NCBI RefSeq assembly: GCF_900106925.1
Contig: NZ_FNNZ01000003.1
Span: forward strand, 124,001-188,000
From: Thiocapsa roseopersicina
GTDB taxonomy: Bacteria > Pseudomonadota > Gammaproteobacteria > Chromatiales > Chromatiaceae
Direction of reading: 5' to 3'
DNA: 64,000 nt
In this document: positions 20,411 through 28,057 of the stretch, piece after piece
How the letters are laid out: each line of letters begins with the position of its first letter
How positions within the stretch are numbered: the stretch's first letter is position 1
Translations under genes and position numbers: made by a program
The notes under the pieces: model-generated
Told to the model about the DNA's origin: nothing
Database searches by the model: none
Seen by the model: only the letters and a program-made list of their open reading frames with translations

Positions 20411-22165
20411 ATGACTCCGCGACTCTCACCGACCCCCGCACCCTCCGTGCCCTTGGACCTGACGGCCCTGCGCGCGCAGTTTCCGATCCTCGCAACCCGG
20501 GTGCACGACCAGCCGCTGGCCTATTTGGACAATGCCGCGAGCACCCAGCAGCCGCTCCAGGTCATCCAGGCGGTGAGCGACTATCACCAGCAATACCACG
20601 CCAACATCCATCGCGGCGTCTACCAGCTCTCGCGCAATGCCACCCGGATGCACGATTACGCGCGCGAGATGGTCGCGCACTTCCTGCACGCCGCAGAGCC
20701 GGTCGAGTGTCTCTTCACGCGCGGGACGACCGAGTCCATCAATCTGGTCGCCGCCTCCTGGGGGCGGGCCAACCTGCAACCGGGCGACGAGATCATCCTT
20801 TCCCACTTGGAGCATCACTCCAACATCGTCCCTTGGCAGATGGCCTGCGAGGCCACGGGTGCGCGCATCCGGGTCATCCCGATCGACGATGCCGGCGAGC
20901 TCGACATGGACGCCTACCGTCGCCTGCTCTCCTCGCGCACCCGGCTAGTCGCGGTCAACCATGTCTCCAACGCACTCGGGACGATCAATCCGGTCAAGAC
21001 GATCATCGAGGAGGCCCATGCCGCGGGGGCGCTGGCCCTGATCGACGGCGCCCAGTGGGTCGCCCACGGCGCGACCGATGTTCAGGCGCTCGACGCCGAT
21101 TTCTATGCCTTCTCCGGACACAAGCTCTACGGACCGACCGGCATGGGCGTGCTCTACGGGAAACGCAGTCTGCTCGAGGCGATGCCGCCGTACCAGGGCG
21201 GCGGCGACATGATCGAGCAGGTCACCTTCGAGAAAACGGCCTACGCTCAGATTCCGAATAGATTCGAGGCCGGCACGCCCCATATCGCCGGCGCGGTCGG
21301 TCTGGCTGCGGCCATCGAGTGGCTCGAAGGGGTCGGATTCGAGCGGATCGGCGCGCACGAGCAGCGTCTCCTCCGGTTGGCCACCGAGCGGCTCTCGGCG
21401 ATCCCCGGTCTCGAGATCAAGGGCACCGCACCGCACAAGGCCGCCGTGGTCTCCTGGGTGATGGTCGATCCACCGATCGGCACGCTGGATATCGGCATGC
21501 AGCTCGATCTGCGCGGCATCTGTATTCGAACCGGCCATCATTGCTGTCAGCCGCTGATGGATCGCCTGAGCATCGCCTCCACCGCGCGGGCCTCCTTCGG
21601 TGTCTACAACACCGAAGCCGAGGTCGAGCGGCTCGCCGATACGCTCGCCGAGATTGTCTCCGCCGCTCGCGACGCGTCCGCCAGGAAGGGGTCGACCGAA
21701 ACGCCTCCCGCGGAGCTCCTCTATCCGGCCGCCGTCGCCGACTCGCCCGCGTCGGCCGCCGAAGAGATCGCGGAGATCTTCGATCTTCTCCCCGATTGGC
21801 CGATGCGCCATCAACAGATCATGGATCTCGGCGAGCGCCTGACGCCCATGCCGGATGACTTGAAGACCCCGGAGACCTTCGTGCCCGGGTGCCAAAGCCG
21901 CGTCCATCTAGCAGCCCGCGTGCGTCCAGGATCGGACGACGTCATCGAGTTCCTCGCCGACAGCGACGCCAACATCGTCCGCGGCCTCATCGCCCTTCTG
22001 CAGCAGCTCTACTCCGGCCAAACGGCCGGCGCCATCCTCGCCTTCGACGCGCAAGCCTTCTTCAGCCGACTCGGCCTCGACGCGCACCTCAGCATGACCC
22101 GCCGCAACGGTTTGGTCGCCATGGTCGAGCGGATTCGGCAGGTCGCGGCCGGGTTGGGGCGGTAG
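20411..22165 (+). CDS. Fused cysteine desulfurase (SufS) and sulfur acceptor (SufE)
   Basis: SufS takes sulfur from cysteine as a persulfide and SufE carries it to the Suf iron-sulfur cluster scaffold. Here both are one 584-aa chain. SufS (about 15-425) has the PLP lysine in YAFSGHKLYGPTGMGVLYG, EHHSNIVPWQ and the active cysteine in IRTGHHCCQPLM. After a linker rich in Ala/Ser/Pro (about 425-450) the SufE domain (450-584) follows, with EIAEIFDLLPDWPMRHQQIM, its acceptor cysteine in FVPGCQSRV and a C-terminal GLIALLQQLYSGQTAGAIL. No sufBCD genes are adjacent. It lies 7 bp after glgA. Confidence 0.93.
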   Translation: MTPRLSPTPAPSVPLDLTALRAQFPILATRVHDQPLAYLDNAASTQQPLQVIQAVSDYHQQYHANIHRGVYQLSRNATRMHDYAREMVAHFLHAAEPVECLFTRGTTESINLVAASWGRANLQPGDEIILSHLEHHSNIVPWQMACEATGARIRVIPIDDAGELDMDAYRRLLSSRTRLVAVNHVSNALGTINPVKTIIEEAHAAGALALIDGAQWVAHGATDVQALDADFYAFSGHKLYGPTGMGVLYGKRSLLEAMPPYQGGGDMIEQVTFEKTAYAQIPNRFEAGTPHIAGAVGLAAAIEWLEGVGFERIGAHEQRLLRLATERLSAIPGLEIKGTAPHKAAVVSWVMVDPPIGTLDIGMQLDLRGICIRTGHHCCQPLMDRLSIASTARASFGVYNTEAEVERLADTLAEIVSAARDASARKGSTETPPAELLYPAAVADSPASAAEEIAEIFDLLPDWPMRHQQIMDLGERLTPMPDDLKTPETFVPGCQSRVHLAARVRPGSDDVIEFLADSDANIVRGLIALLQQLYSGQTAGAILAFDAQAFFSRLGLDAHLSMTRRNGLVAMVERIRQVAAGLGR

Positions 22166-22170
22166 CTTTC

Positions 22171-22233
22171 AGCCGCCAGCCGCCAGCCGCCAGCCGCCAG
22201 CCGCCAGCCTTCAGCTATCAGCCGTCAGCTTCG
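22171..22233. repeat. 7-bp tandem repeat array (AGCCGCC and variants)
   Basis: About five copies of AGCCGCC followed by AGCCTTC, AGCTATC, AGCCGTC and AGCTTCG, all in phase with a 7-base period. It begins just after the stop codon of the sufS-sufE fusion. Confidence 0.85.
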
Positions 22234-22473
22234 GGCCTCCGGGTCGAGGTCGGGGGATCGACTCTCCAGGCACGTTTCAGTTTTCGGTGAGAAGCTCGAC
22301 GTGCGCTCCGGCGAGATCTGAACAGAAATTTGGCAGTTTCCCGTCCTGAAGAAAACTCGAAGCGATCAGCATCCTATCGCCGCATAGATGTTTGACGGGG
22401 ATGACAAACCACACACTTTTCCACGCCTCACGGCGCCTTCCCTCTAACGAATCCCGCGAAATCCGCTCCACAA

Positions 22474-22541
22474 AGCTGAGAGCTGAGAGCTGAGAGCTGA
22501 GAGCTGAGAGCTGAGAGCTGAGAGCTGAGAGCTGAGAGCTG
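22474..22541. repeat. 7-bp tandem repeat array (AGCTGAG)
   Basis: Nearly ten perfect head-to-tail copies of AGCTGAG upstream of the LH2 promoter. Together with the array at 22171 and the promoter at 22584 it accounts for most of the 600-bp gap between sufS-sufE and pucB. The rest (22234-22473) shows nothing I can identify. Confidence 0.93.
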
Positions 22542-22583
22542 GAGGCAGGCGGCAAAAACCCAGCCATGCCCCCATCGCTCATG

Positions 22584-22631
22584 TGTCAAATCTTGTTGAC
22601 ATTGCCAAGCGTCAAGCTAATATGACACTTG
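22584..22631 (+). promoter_or_regulatory. LH2 operon promoter with overlapping PpsR/CrtJ-type operator
   Basis: TTGACA (22596-22601), a 16-bp spacer and TAATAT (22618-22623) form a near-consensus sigma70 promoter pointing at pucB. The palindrome TGTCAAATCTTGTTGACA (22584-22601) fits TGT-N12-ACA, the target of the redox/light repressor PpsR/CrtJ of purple bacteria, and overlaps the -35 box. That is established biology for puc and bch promoters; binding here is inferred. Confidence 0.75.
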
Positions 22632-22768
22632 GGATGACATGTAAATCCCGTGGTATTTGGATGTATCGCGCCGAACGGGCCGCTCCCGCTTCGGTGTTCG
22701 CCAAATGTACCCCCGTCGCACAGATCCTGAGCGGCGACCTCGGCACAACCCGTAAGGAGGCCAACTCA

Positions 22769-22996
22769 ATGGCTGGGCAGCAATCTCCCGCCTCAACACC
22801 GACCGGCAGCAGCAAAGCTCGCGGACAGGCGAAGCCTGTCGTCGCACAGCAGCAACAGCCGGAAAAGAGCCTGTCCGGGCTTACTCCGGAACAAGCAAAA
22901 GAATTTCACGAGCAGTTCAAGGTTACCTACACGGCGTACGTCGGGATCGCAGCACTCGTGCATCTTTTCGTCATTGCGAGCAACCCCTGGTTCTAA
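22769..22996 (+). CDS. pucB: LH2 antenna beta subunit with N-terminal extension
   Basis: This 75-aa protein is a light-harvesting 2 beta polypeptide of the intracytoplasmic membrane. The core SLSGLTPEQAKEFHEQFKVT then YTAYVGIAALVHLFVIASNPWF (about residues 34-75) has the His ligand for B850 bacteriochlorophyll in AALVHLF, a second His in EFHEQF and the usual C-terminal NPWF. The first 33 residues, rich in Gln, Pro and Ser, are an unusual extension; typical beta chains have about 45 residues, like the second copy at 23644. ATG 22769 has a perfect TAAGGAGG site seven bases upstream, so the long form is real. Confidence 0.93.
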   Translation: MAGQQSPASTPTGSSKARGQAKPVVAQQQQPEKSLSGLTPEQAKEFHEQFKVTYTAYVGIAALVHLFVIASNPWF

Positions 22997-23014
22997 GTCG
23001 AGGAGATCATTTTC

Positions 23015-23575
23015 ATGCTTCAAGACGCTTTCCGTAACGTTCTCAACTACAGCCCGAGTCAGCGGGACTACCGGATTTGGCTGGTGATCAACCCGGCCGT
23101 TTGGTTGGTGCCGATGTTGGCGGCCCTTCTCGTGATCGCGCTTGGTGTCCACCTGTACGCCTTCTCCATCCCGGGTAACGCATGGGAGTCCGGCAAGGTC
23201 GCCGAGCCAGCCGCGGTTACGCCGGTTGCCGAGCCTGCTCCGGTCGAAGCTGCGCCTGCCGCCGAGGCTGCTCCGGTCGAAGCCGCGCCTGCCGTCGAGG
23301 CCGCTCCGGTTGAAGCCGCGCCTGCCGTCGAGGCCGCTCCGGTCGAAGCCGCGCCTGCCGCCGAGGCCGCTCCGGTCGAAGCCGCGCCTGCCGCCGAGGC
23401 CGCTCCGGTCGAAGCCGCGCCTGCCGCCGAGGCCGCTCCGGTTGAAGCCGCGCCTGCCGCCGAAGCCGCTCCGGTCGAAGCTGCACCTGCTGCCGAAGCC
23501 GCTCCGGCCGAGGAAGGCGCACCCGCCGTCGTGCCGGTTCCGGTCGAAGTGATCGTGGTTCCCGAGGCAGCCTAA
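23015..23575 (+). CDS. pucA: LH2 antenna alpha subunit with long Ala/Pro/Glu repeat tail
   Basis: The first 55 residues are a normal LH2 alpha chain: YRIWLVINPAVWLVPMLAAL then LVIALGVHLYAFSIPG, with the bacteriochlorophyll-binding His in GVHLYAF. Alpha chains usually end near residue 50-65. This one continues for about 125 residues as a low-complexity periplasmic tail with eight 11-residue repeats (VEAAPAAEAAP, two with V for A), then PVPVEVIVVPEAA. ATG 23015 has GAGGAG ten bases upstream. It lies 18 bp after pucB1 in the expected beta-alpha order. The tail is predicted disordered and acidic; a role in packing or in binding the membrane periphery is speculation. Confidence 0.93.
   Translation: MLQDAFRNVLNYSPSQRDYRIWLVINPAVWLVPMLAALLVIALGVHLYAFSIPGNAWESGKVAEPAAVTPVAEPAPVEAAPAAEAAPVEAAPAVEAAPVEAAPAVEAAPVEAAPAAEAAPVEAAPAAEAAPVEAAPAAEAAPVEAAPAAEAAPVEAAPAAEAAPAEEGAPAVVPVPVEVIVVPEAA
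23240..23503 (+). repeat. Eight 33-bp tandem repeats within pucA
   Basis: Eight in-frame 33-bp units encode the VEAAPAAEAAP repeat of the alpha-subunit tail. Copies differ mainly at third codon positions (GTC/GTT, GCC/GCT, GAG/GAA), so the array is not a fresh duplication. Confidence 0.95.
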
Positions 23576-23643
23576 GCCTCTTCGCTTGCCCTGCGTCGGC
23601 TCGGCGTGCGGTGCTCGATAAAAACCAGCAAAGGATCTTAGTC

Positions 23644-23781
23644 ATGGCACAGTCTCTGTCCGGTCTTACCGATCAACAAGCAAAAGAGTTTCATGAGCAG
23701 TTCAAGGTGACCTACACCGCCTACGTCGGGATCGCTGCATTGGTTCACCTCTTCGTGATCGCTGCCAATCCCTGGTTCTAA
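23644..23781 (+). CDS. pucB: LH2 antenna beta subunit, standard length
   Basis: This second beta chain has 45 aa, the family norm: MAQSLSGLTDQQAKEFHEQF followed by KVTYTAYVGIAALVHLFVIA and ANPWF. Apart from the missing N-terminal extension it differs from the first copy at only a few positions, so the two pairs arose by duplication. The His in AALVHLF binds B850 bacteriochlorophyll. ATG 23644 is preceded by AAAGGATC. It forms a pair with the alpha gene 25 bp downstream. Confidence 0.94.
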   Translation: MAQSLSGLTDQQAKEFHEQFKVTYTAYVGIAALVHLFVIAANPWF

Positions 23782-23806
23782 TCCGACTTCTGACGAGATC
23801 AAGATT

Positions 23807-23971
23807 ATGAGTGACGTCCAGATTGCAAAGCCGAAGAACCCGGAAGACGATTGGAAGGTGTGGCTGGTCCTCAATCCCGCGACATGGCTGATGCCGATCT
23901 TCTTTCTCCTGTTGATCATTGCCTTGGCACTCCATGCAGTCGTGTTCCAGATGGGATTCGGTTGGGCCTGA
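23807..23971 (+). CDS. pucA: LH2 antenna alpha subunit, standard length
   Basis: This 54-aa alpha chain has an N-terminal amphipathic part (MSDVQIAKPKNPEDDWKVWL), one membrane helix (NPATWLMPIFFLLLIIALAL) and the B850 ligand His in ALHAVVFQMG. It is clearly diverged from the first alpha gene, with a different N-terminus and no repeat tail, so the two pairs may give LH2 complexes with different spectra. A hairpin overlaps and follows the stop codon. Confidence 0.94.
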   Translation: MSDVQIAKPKNPEDDWKVWLVLNPATWLMPIFFLLLIIALALHAVVFQMGFGWA

Positions 23972-23987
23972 TCGGCTCCCCGATCAG
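23968..23987 (+). terminator. Hairpin directly after the second LH2 alpha gene
   Basis: CTGATCGG and CCGATCAG pair perfectly around a CTCC loop, starting within the last codon and stop of pucA. There is no T tract, so it may act as an RNA-stabilising 3' hairpin rather than a true terminator; puc transcripts are known to be stabilised by such structures. Confidence 0.5.
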
Positions 23988-24410
23988 CACCCCCGATCGC
24001 GATCGAGCAATCGCGGATTCGTTCATCCCTGAATCGAATTCGCGTGTAGCCTCGCCAATCGCGTTTTCGGATCGCGCCATGCTCTACGGTTTCGCGCCGT
24101 CGAGCATGGCCGACACCGATCAATCGGCTCCGGAATCCAAGGCCTTCTCGCCATCTCCGTTGTCTTCCTTTCCGTATCGACGGACCTTCCGTATCCCGCT
24201 CTGAGTCGTCCCCAAAGAGGGATCTCGACCCCGTCCGCTGCCGTTTGCGTTCCCCTCACGCCCGGTCGACAGTCTCCCGAGCGAGCGCTATCCTTAGCAT
24301 GGTACTGCGTTTAAGCGATTTACCCCTCTCGGCGTCCGAGCGTCTGCCTGCTGTCCAGGCGGAACGAGTGCCGGGCGGCGTTTCGACCAATCAGACGGTT
24401 TGAGGTATCT
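23988..24410. other. Intergenic region, nothing recognised
   Basis: A 423-bp gap between the LH2 genes and the PilZ gene. It holds GATCGCGATCG palindromic runs near 23996 and short open frames without recognisable products. No clear promoter for the PilZ gene is visible. Confidence 0.5.
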
Positions 24411-24785
24411 ATGGCGATCAGCGAAGCGGATGCGGATCGGCGGAGCTACGAGCGTGTGTCGTGGGAGCACCACGCTCGCCTGATGCAACTCGGCTCCGAT
24501 GCGGGCAGCAGCGCCCCTGGGGTGCACCCGGTGCTCGGGCGCAACATCAGCGAGGGAGGCCTGCAGGTGTGGGCCGATCGCATGTTCGCCGTGCGTTCTC
24601 GACTGCTGGTCGAGATGGAGACACCGGAGATCCCGGAGGGGATTCAAGCCGTCGGCTCCGTGGTCTGGGTTTCACCGAGCACCGCCGAGGAGCGCTGGCT
24701 GCTCGGGATCGAGTTCTCGGATGTCGGCGACACCGCACTGGCGCGAATCCGCTCGCTGATCCAGCCGACGGACGGCCGCAACTGA
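24411..24785 (+). CDS. PilZ-domain cyclic-di-GMP-binding protein
   Basis: This 124-aa single-domain protein has the PilZ signature: an N-terminal RRSYERV (RxxxR, about residues 10-16), which contacts cyclic di-GMP, and [10 protein letters not shown] (D/NxSxxG, about 44-49). The strands [14 protein letters not shown] and [20 protein letters not shown] complete the barrel. PilZ proteins transmit cyclic-di-GMP signals to motility, pili or polysaccharide systems; the partner is not apparent. ATG 24411 follows GAGGTATCT. It is 64 bp upstream of queC on the same strand. Confidence 0.9.
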   Translation: MAISEADADRRSYERVSWEHHARLMQLGSDAGSSAPGVHPVLGRNISEGGLQVWADRMFAVRSRLLVEMETPEIPEGIQAVGSVVWVSPSTAEERWLLGIEFSDVGDTALARIRSLIQPTDGRN

Positions 24786-24849
24786 GCGTCGAGCCCCGGC
24801 TTTGGCACGGCCCGATGCGCCCTTCCGTCACTCTTCGCTTTCCGAGATC

Positions 24850-25551
24850 ATGAAACCGGCAGTTGTTCTTCTGAGCGGGGGTTTGGACTCCGCGACGGCA
24901 TCGGCCATCGCGAAATCCGAAGGATTTGCGGTCCATTCCCTGTCGTTTCGCTACGGCCAGCGTCACGGCATCGAGCTCGAGTCCGCCGCCCGCGTCGCCG
25001 AGGCGCTGGGGGTCGTGGAGCATGCGATCGTCGAGATCGATCTGCGGCGTTTCGGCGGGTCGGCGCTTACCGCAGACATCCCGGTCCCAAAGGGACGTTC
25101 CGCCGGGGCGATCGGCGAGGGGATTCCGGTCACCTATGTCCCGGCACGCAACACCGTCTTTTTGTCCTTCGCGCTCGCTTGGGCGGAAACCCTCGGGTCC
25201 GAGGACATCTTCATCGGCGTGAACGTACAGGATTACTCCGGTTATCCCGACTGTCGACCGGCCTTCATCGAGGCGTTCGAGCACATGGCCAATCTGGCGA
25301 CCGCGGCCGGGGTCGAAGGGCGCCAACGGCTCAAGATCCACGCTCCCCTGATGCAGATGACCAAGGCCGAGATCATTGCCCGGGGTCTGTCGCTCGGTGT
25401 CGATTACGGACTCACCAGTAGTTGCTACGACCCCGGAACGGACGGCCGTGCCTGCGGTCTCTGTGATTCCTGCTTGCTCCGCGCCAAGGGCTTCGCGGAT
25501 GTCGGCTGCCCGGATCCTCTTCTCGTTCGTTTCGGTCTCGCCGTCCCATGA
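24850..25551 (+). CDS. queC: 7-cyano-7-deazaguanine (preQ0) synthase
   Basis: QueC uses ATP and ammonia to convert 7-carboxy-7-deazaguanine to preQ0 in queuosine synthesis. The 233-aa protein has the PP-loop SGGLDSATA (residues 10-18), [45 protein letters not shown] and the four-cysteine zinc site from [22 protein letters not shown] 24850 begins [13 protein letters not shown]. It overlaps queD by 4 bp (ATGA), the first of a three-gene queCDE operon. Confidence 0.97.
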   Translation: MKPAVVLLSGGLDSATASAIAKSEGFAVHSLSFRYGQRHGIELESAARVAEALGVVEHAIVEIDLRRFGGSALTADIPVPKGRSAGAIGEGIPVTYVPARNTVFLSFALAWAETLGSEDIFIGVNVQDYSGYPDCRPAFIEAFEHMANLATAAGVEGRQRLKIHAPLMQMTKAEIIARGLSLGVDYGLTSSCYDPGTDGRACGLCDSCLLRAKGFADVGCPDPLLVRFGLAVP

Positions 25552-26642
25552 GGGAACATCTGTATCATGTCGCCGCTGTCCCCTTCGAGGCCGCGCGACG
25601 TGTCTCCATCCTGCCTGCCGGGCACCGTTCGCGCCGTCTGCACGGGCACGGCTTCCTCGCCAAGGTGCGCGCAGAGCTGCCGGTCGATTGGGCGCCGTTT
25701 CCCGGCGGGGAGACGGAAGCGCTTGCTCGGGCCCTTGCTGATTGCATTGCGCCGCTCGATTACAGCGACCTGAACGCGCACCTGCCGATCCCGACCGACG
25801 AGAATCTCGCCCGCTGGGTCCGCGCGCAACTCGGCGTTCCCGGGGTCGTGTCGCTCGGCATCCAGAGCACCCGCGATCAGGGTGTCGATCTGGATGGGCT
25901 CGAGCAGGCCCATGTCTGGCGACGCTTTCGTTTCGAGGCCGCCCACCGTCTGCCGAATGTGCCCGAGGGCCACCAGTGCGGGCGGATGCACGGTCACGGG
26001 TTCGAGGTGATCCTGCATGCCAATCAGGATCTCGCCGGAAGTGACATGGGTGTCGACTTCGATCGGCTTGAGGAGATCTGGGCACCGCTGTACGCCGAGC
26101 TCGATCATGCCTGTCTGAACGACATCCCGGGTCTGGAGAACCCGACCAGCGAGATGTTGGCGCGTTGGATCTGGGACCGACTGCAACCGGTCTTTCCGCA
26201 CCTCTCCTGTGTCACCGTTTACGAGACGGCCACCGCCGGTTGTCACTACGACGGCGTGCATTATCGAATCTGGAAAGAGCAGCGCTTCGAGAGCGCGCTG
26301 CAGCTCGTCCAGGCACCCGAGGGCGATCGGCGCCGCCGTCTGCACGGTCACAGCTATCTGATGCGTCTGCACCTGACCGCCCCGCTGGACGAGGTGCTCG
26401 GCTGGACGATCGACTACGGAGACGTGAAGCGACAGTTCAAGCCGGTCTACGACCGGCTCGACCATCATCGGCTCGACGCGCTGCCGCGCCTGCGCCAAGC
26501 CGATCCGGCCAACCTGCTTCTCTGGATCCGCGAAGAGGTTGCCGCCGCGCTGCCGCAATTGGATCGGATCGACCTGCACGAAACCCCGGGCTGCGGCGCC
26601 GTTCTCTGCTGGGGCGCGTTGGGGCCGGCACTTCCGCTATGA
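25548..26642 (+). CDS. queD: 6-carboxytetrahydropterin synthase, fused from three QueD-like domains
   Basis: QueD converts dihydroneopterin triphosphate to 6-carboxy-5,6,7,8-tetrahydropterin. A normal QueD is about 120 aa; this one has 364 and three tandem copies of the fold (about 1-118, 120-240, 243-364). Each has an HGH zinc motif: [16 protein letters not shown] and RRLHGHSY. Only the middle copy keeps the first zinc histidine (FEAAHRLP), the catalytic cysteine ([11 protein letters not shown]), LDHACLND and the [11 protein letters not shown] glutamate. In copies 1 and 3 the first His and the Cys are replaced (FEAARRV, FESALQL). It overlaps queC and queE by 4 bp each. The order supports QueD function; the outer domains may be structural. 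Confidence 0.9.
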   Translation: MREHLYHVAAVPFEAARRVSILPAGHRSRRLHGHGFLAKVRAELPVDWAPFPGGETEALARALADCIAPLDYSDLNAHLPIPTDENLARWVRAQLGVPGVVSLGIQSTRDQGVDLDGLEQAHVWRRFRFEAAHRLPNVPEGHQCGRMHGHGFEVILHANQDLAGSDMGVDFDRLEEIWAPLYAELDHACLNDIPGLENPTSEMLARWIWDRLQPVFPHLSCVTVYETATAGCHYDGVHYRIWKEQRFESALQLVQAPEGDRRRRLHGHSYLMRLHLTAPLDEVLGWTIDYGDVKRQFKPVYDRLDHHRLDALPRLRQADPANLLLWIREEVAAALPQLDRIDLHETPGCGAVLCWGALGPALPL

Positions 26643-27280
26643 GCTACAGCGTTAAGGAGATCTTCCACACGCTGCAGGGCGAGGGCGCGCAAGCCGGTCG
26701 AGCGGCGGTCTTCTGCCGCTTTGCAGGCTGCAACCTCTGGTCCGGACGCGAGCAAGATCGCGCGACGGCGGTCTGTCGATTCTGCGATACCGATTTTCGC
26801 GGGACCAACGGCGAAGGCGGGGGGGTGTTCGCAGATCCCGAGACCTTGGCCGAGCGGATCCGGGCGACCTGGTCCGAGCACGCCGGTTCGGGTGGTCGGC
26901 CCTTCGTGGTGCTGACCGGAGGCGAGCCGCTGCTCCAGCTCGACCTTGCCTTGATCGAGGCGCTGCATGCGCAGGGTTTCGAGATCGCCCTCGAGACCAA
27001 CGGCACCCTGTCTGTCCCGGCCGGAGTCGACTGGATTTGCGTCAGCCCCAAGGCCGGCGCGGATCTCGTCCGGCAGAGCGGCGCGGAGCTCAAGCTCGTC
27101 TTCCCCCAGCCCGGACTCTCGCCGGAGGATCTCGAGCATCTCGCCTTCAAGCATTTCTTCCTCCAGCCCATGGACGGTCCGCACCTTCAAGAGCATACCC
27201 GCCAAGCGATCGCCTACTGCCAAACCAGGCCGCGCTGGCGTCTGAGCATCCAGACGCACAAGCTGCTCGGTTTTCCTTGA
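26639..27280 (+). CDS. queE: 7-carboxy-7-deazaguanine synthase (radical SAM)
   Basis: QueE is a radical-SAM enzyme that rearranges 6-carboxytetrahydropterin to 7-carboxy-7-deazaguanine. The 213-aa protein has the unusual cluster motif C-x14-C-x2-C, from GCNLWSGRE to VCRFCDTDF (the three cysteines lie near residues 31, 46 and 49). It also has the substrate-binding IFHTLQGEGAQAGRAAVFCR, FVVLTGGEPLLQLD, EIALETNGTL and ICVSPKAGADL. The start ATG 26639 overlaps the queD stop as ATGA. With queC and queD it forms a tight operon. Confidence 0.96.
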   Translation: MSYSVKEIFHTLQGEGAQAGRAAVFCRFAGCNLWSGREQDRATAVCRFCDTDFRGTNGEGGGVFADPETLAERIRATWSEHAGSGGRPFVVLTGGEPLLQLDLALIEALHAQGFEIALETNGTLSVPAGVDWICVSPKAGADLVRQSGAELKLVFPQPGLSPEDLEHLAFKHFFLQPMDGPHLQEHTRQAIAYCQTRPRWRLSIQTHKLLGFP

Positions 27281-27361
27281 CGATCTCGCGGGTTGATTTC
27301 GGCGTCGGGCAGGCCAGATTCGCGCCATGCCCGCTAAGGGAGCGCTGCAGCAGTCCACATC

Positions 27362-28057
27362 ATGCCAAGCCTTTCGATCATCATCCCGACCAGGCGCATC
27401 GGTCCGCATGTCGAGCCCTGTATAGAGTCCTGTCGACGTTCCTTCCCGGACGCCGAGATCATCGTCGTCGTTGCCCTCCCGGGCGAGCATCCTCTTCGGC
27501 CTGCGGAGCTGCCGGGTCCGCCCGAAGGCGCGACACAGATCCTTTTCGCAACCCCGGGACGCGGCCCGCAGTGCAACGCCGGTGCCCGCGCCGCCGCGGG
27601 CGAGCTTCTGCTCTTCCTGCACGACGACAGCATCCTGCCCCGGCAGGCCGCCGCACTGACGCAGTCCGCCTTCGCCGCGGAGGATGCGGAGCTCGCCTGC
27701 TTTCGTTTGCGCTTCGACGACGCTCATTGGCTGCTCGGCGTCTATGGCTGGTTTTCGCGGTTCGACTCGCTCCTCACCAGCTTCGGTGACCAGGGGATCC
27801 TGATCAGGAGAAGCTTCTTCGACCGTCTCGGTGGATTTCCGGAGTGGCCCTTGTTCGAGGATGTCGAGCTGCTGCGTCGTGCCCGACGTCGCGTGCGTGT
27901 TCTGAAGCTTCCAGGTGTGATGACGACCTCCGCCGTGCGCTTTCGTCGCAATGGTGTGGTCCGACAGCAACTCATGAACGCCGGGCTCATTCTGCGCTAC
28001 CTGCTCGGCGCAGCACCGACGAGGCTCGCCGAGCGCTACGAGCGAGGTCGAGGATGA
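27362..28057 (+). CDS. Family 2 glycosyltransferase (TIGR04283-like)
   Basis: This 231-aa GT-A enzyme has SIIIPTRRIGPHVEPCIESC at the N-terminus, ATPGRGPQCNAGARAAAGEL, the metal/nucleotide motif LLFLHDDSILP (DxD-like, HDD near residue 87) and FGDQGILIRRSFFDRLGGFP with EDVELLRRARR near the C-terminus. This pattern matches glycosyltransferases annotated in arsenosugar-type clusters (TIGR04283), but no arsenic gene is nearby, so the sugar acceptor is unknown. ATG 27362 lies 81 bp after queE. It overlaps the next gene by 4 bp, so both are one operon. Confidence 0.82.
   Translation: MPSLSIIIPTRRIGPHVEPCIESCRRSFPDAEIIVVVALPGEHPLRPAELPGPPEGATQILFATPGRGPQCNAGARAAAGELLLFLHDDSILPRQAAALTQSAFAAEDAELACFRLRFDDAHWLLGVYGWFSRFDSLLTSFGDQGILIRRSFFDRLGGFPEWPLFEDVELLRRARRRVRVLKLPGVMTTSAVRFRRNGVVRQQLMNAGLILRYLLGAAPTRLAERYERGRG

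Noticed and set aside
22277-22582. Minus-strand open frame of 101 codons
   Set aside because: Its first part is translated 7-bp repeat (SQLSALS) and the rest has no recognisable domain or ribosome-binding site.
22583-22768. Upstream extension of the first pucB frame
   Set aside because: The frame is open but the region carries the promoter, operator and leader, and the strong TAAGGAGG site belongs to ATG 22769.
23972-24205. Small gene after the LH2 operon
   Set aside because: Open frame without domain, hydrophobic pattern or ribosome-binding site.
24790-24849. preQ1 riboswitch before queC
   Set aside because: Only 64 bp separate the PilZ gene from queC, and I see no preQ1-like pseudoknot.
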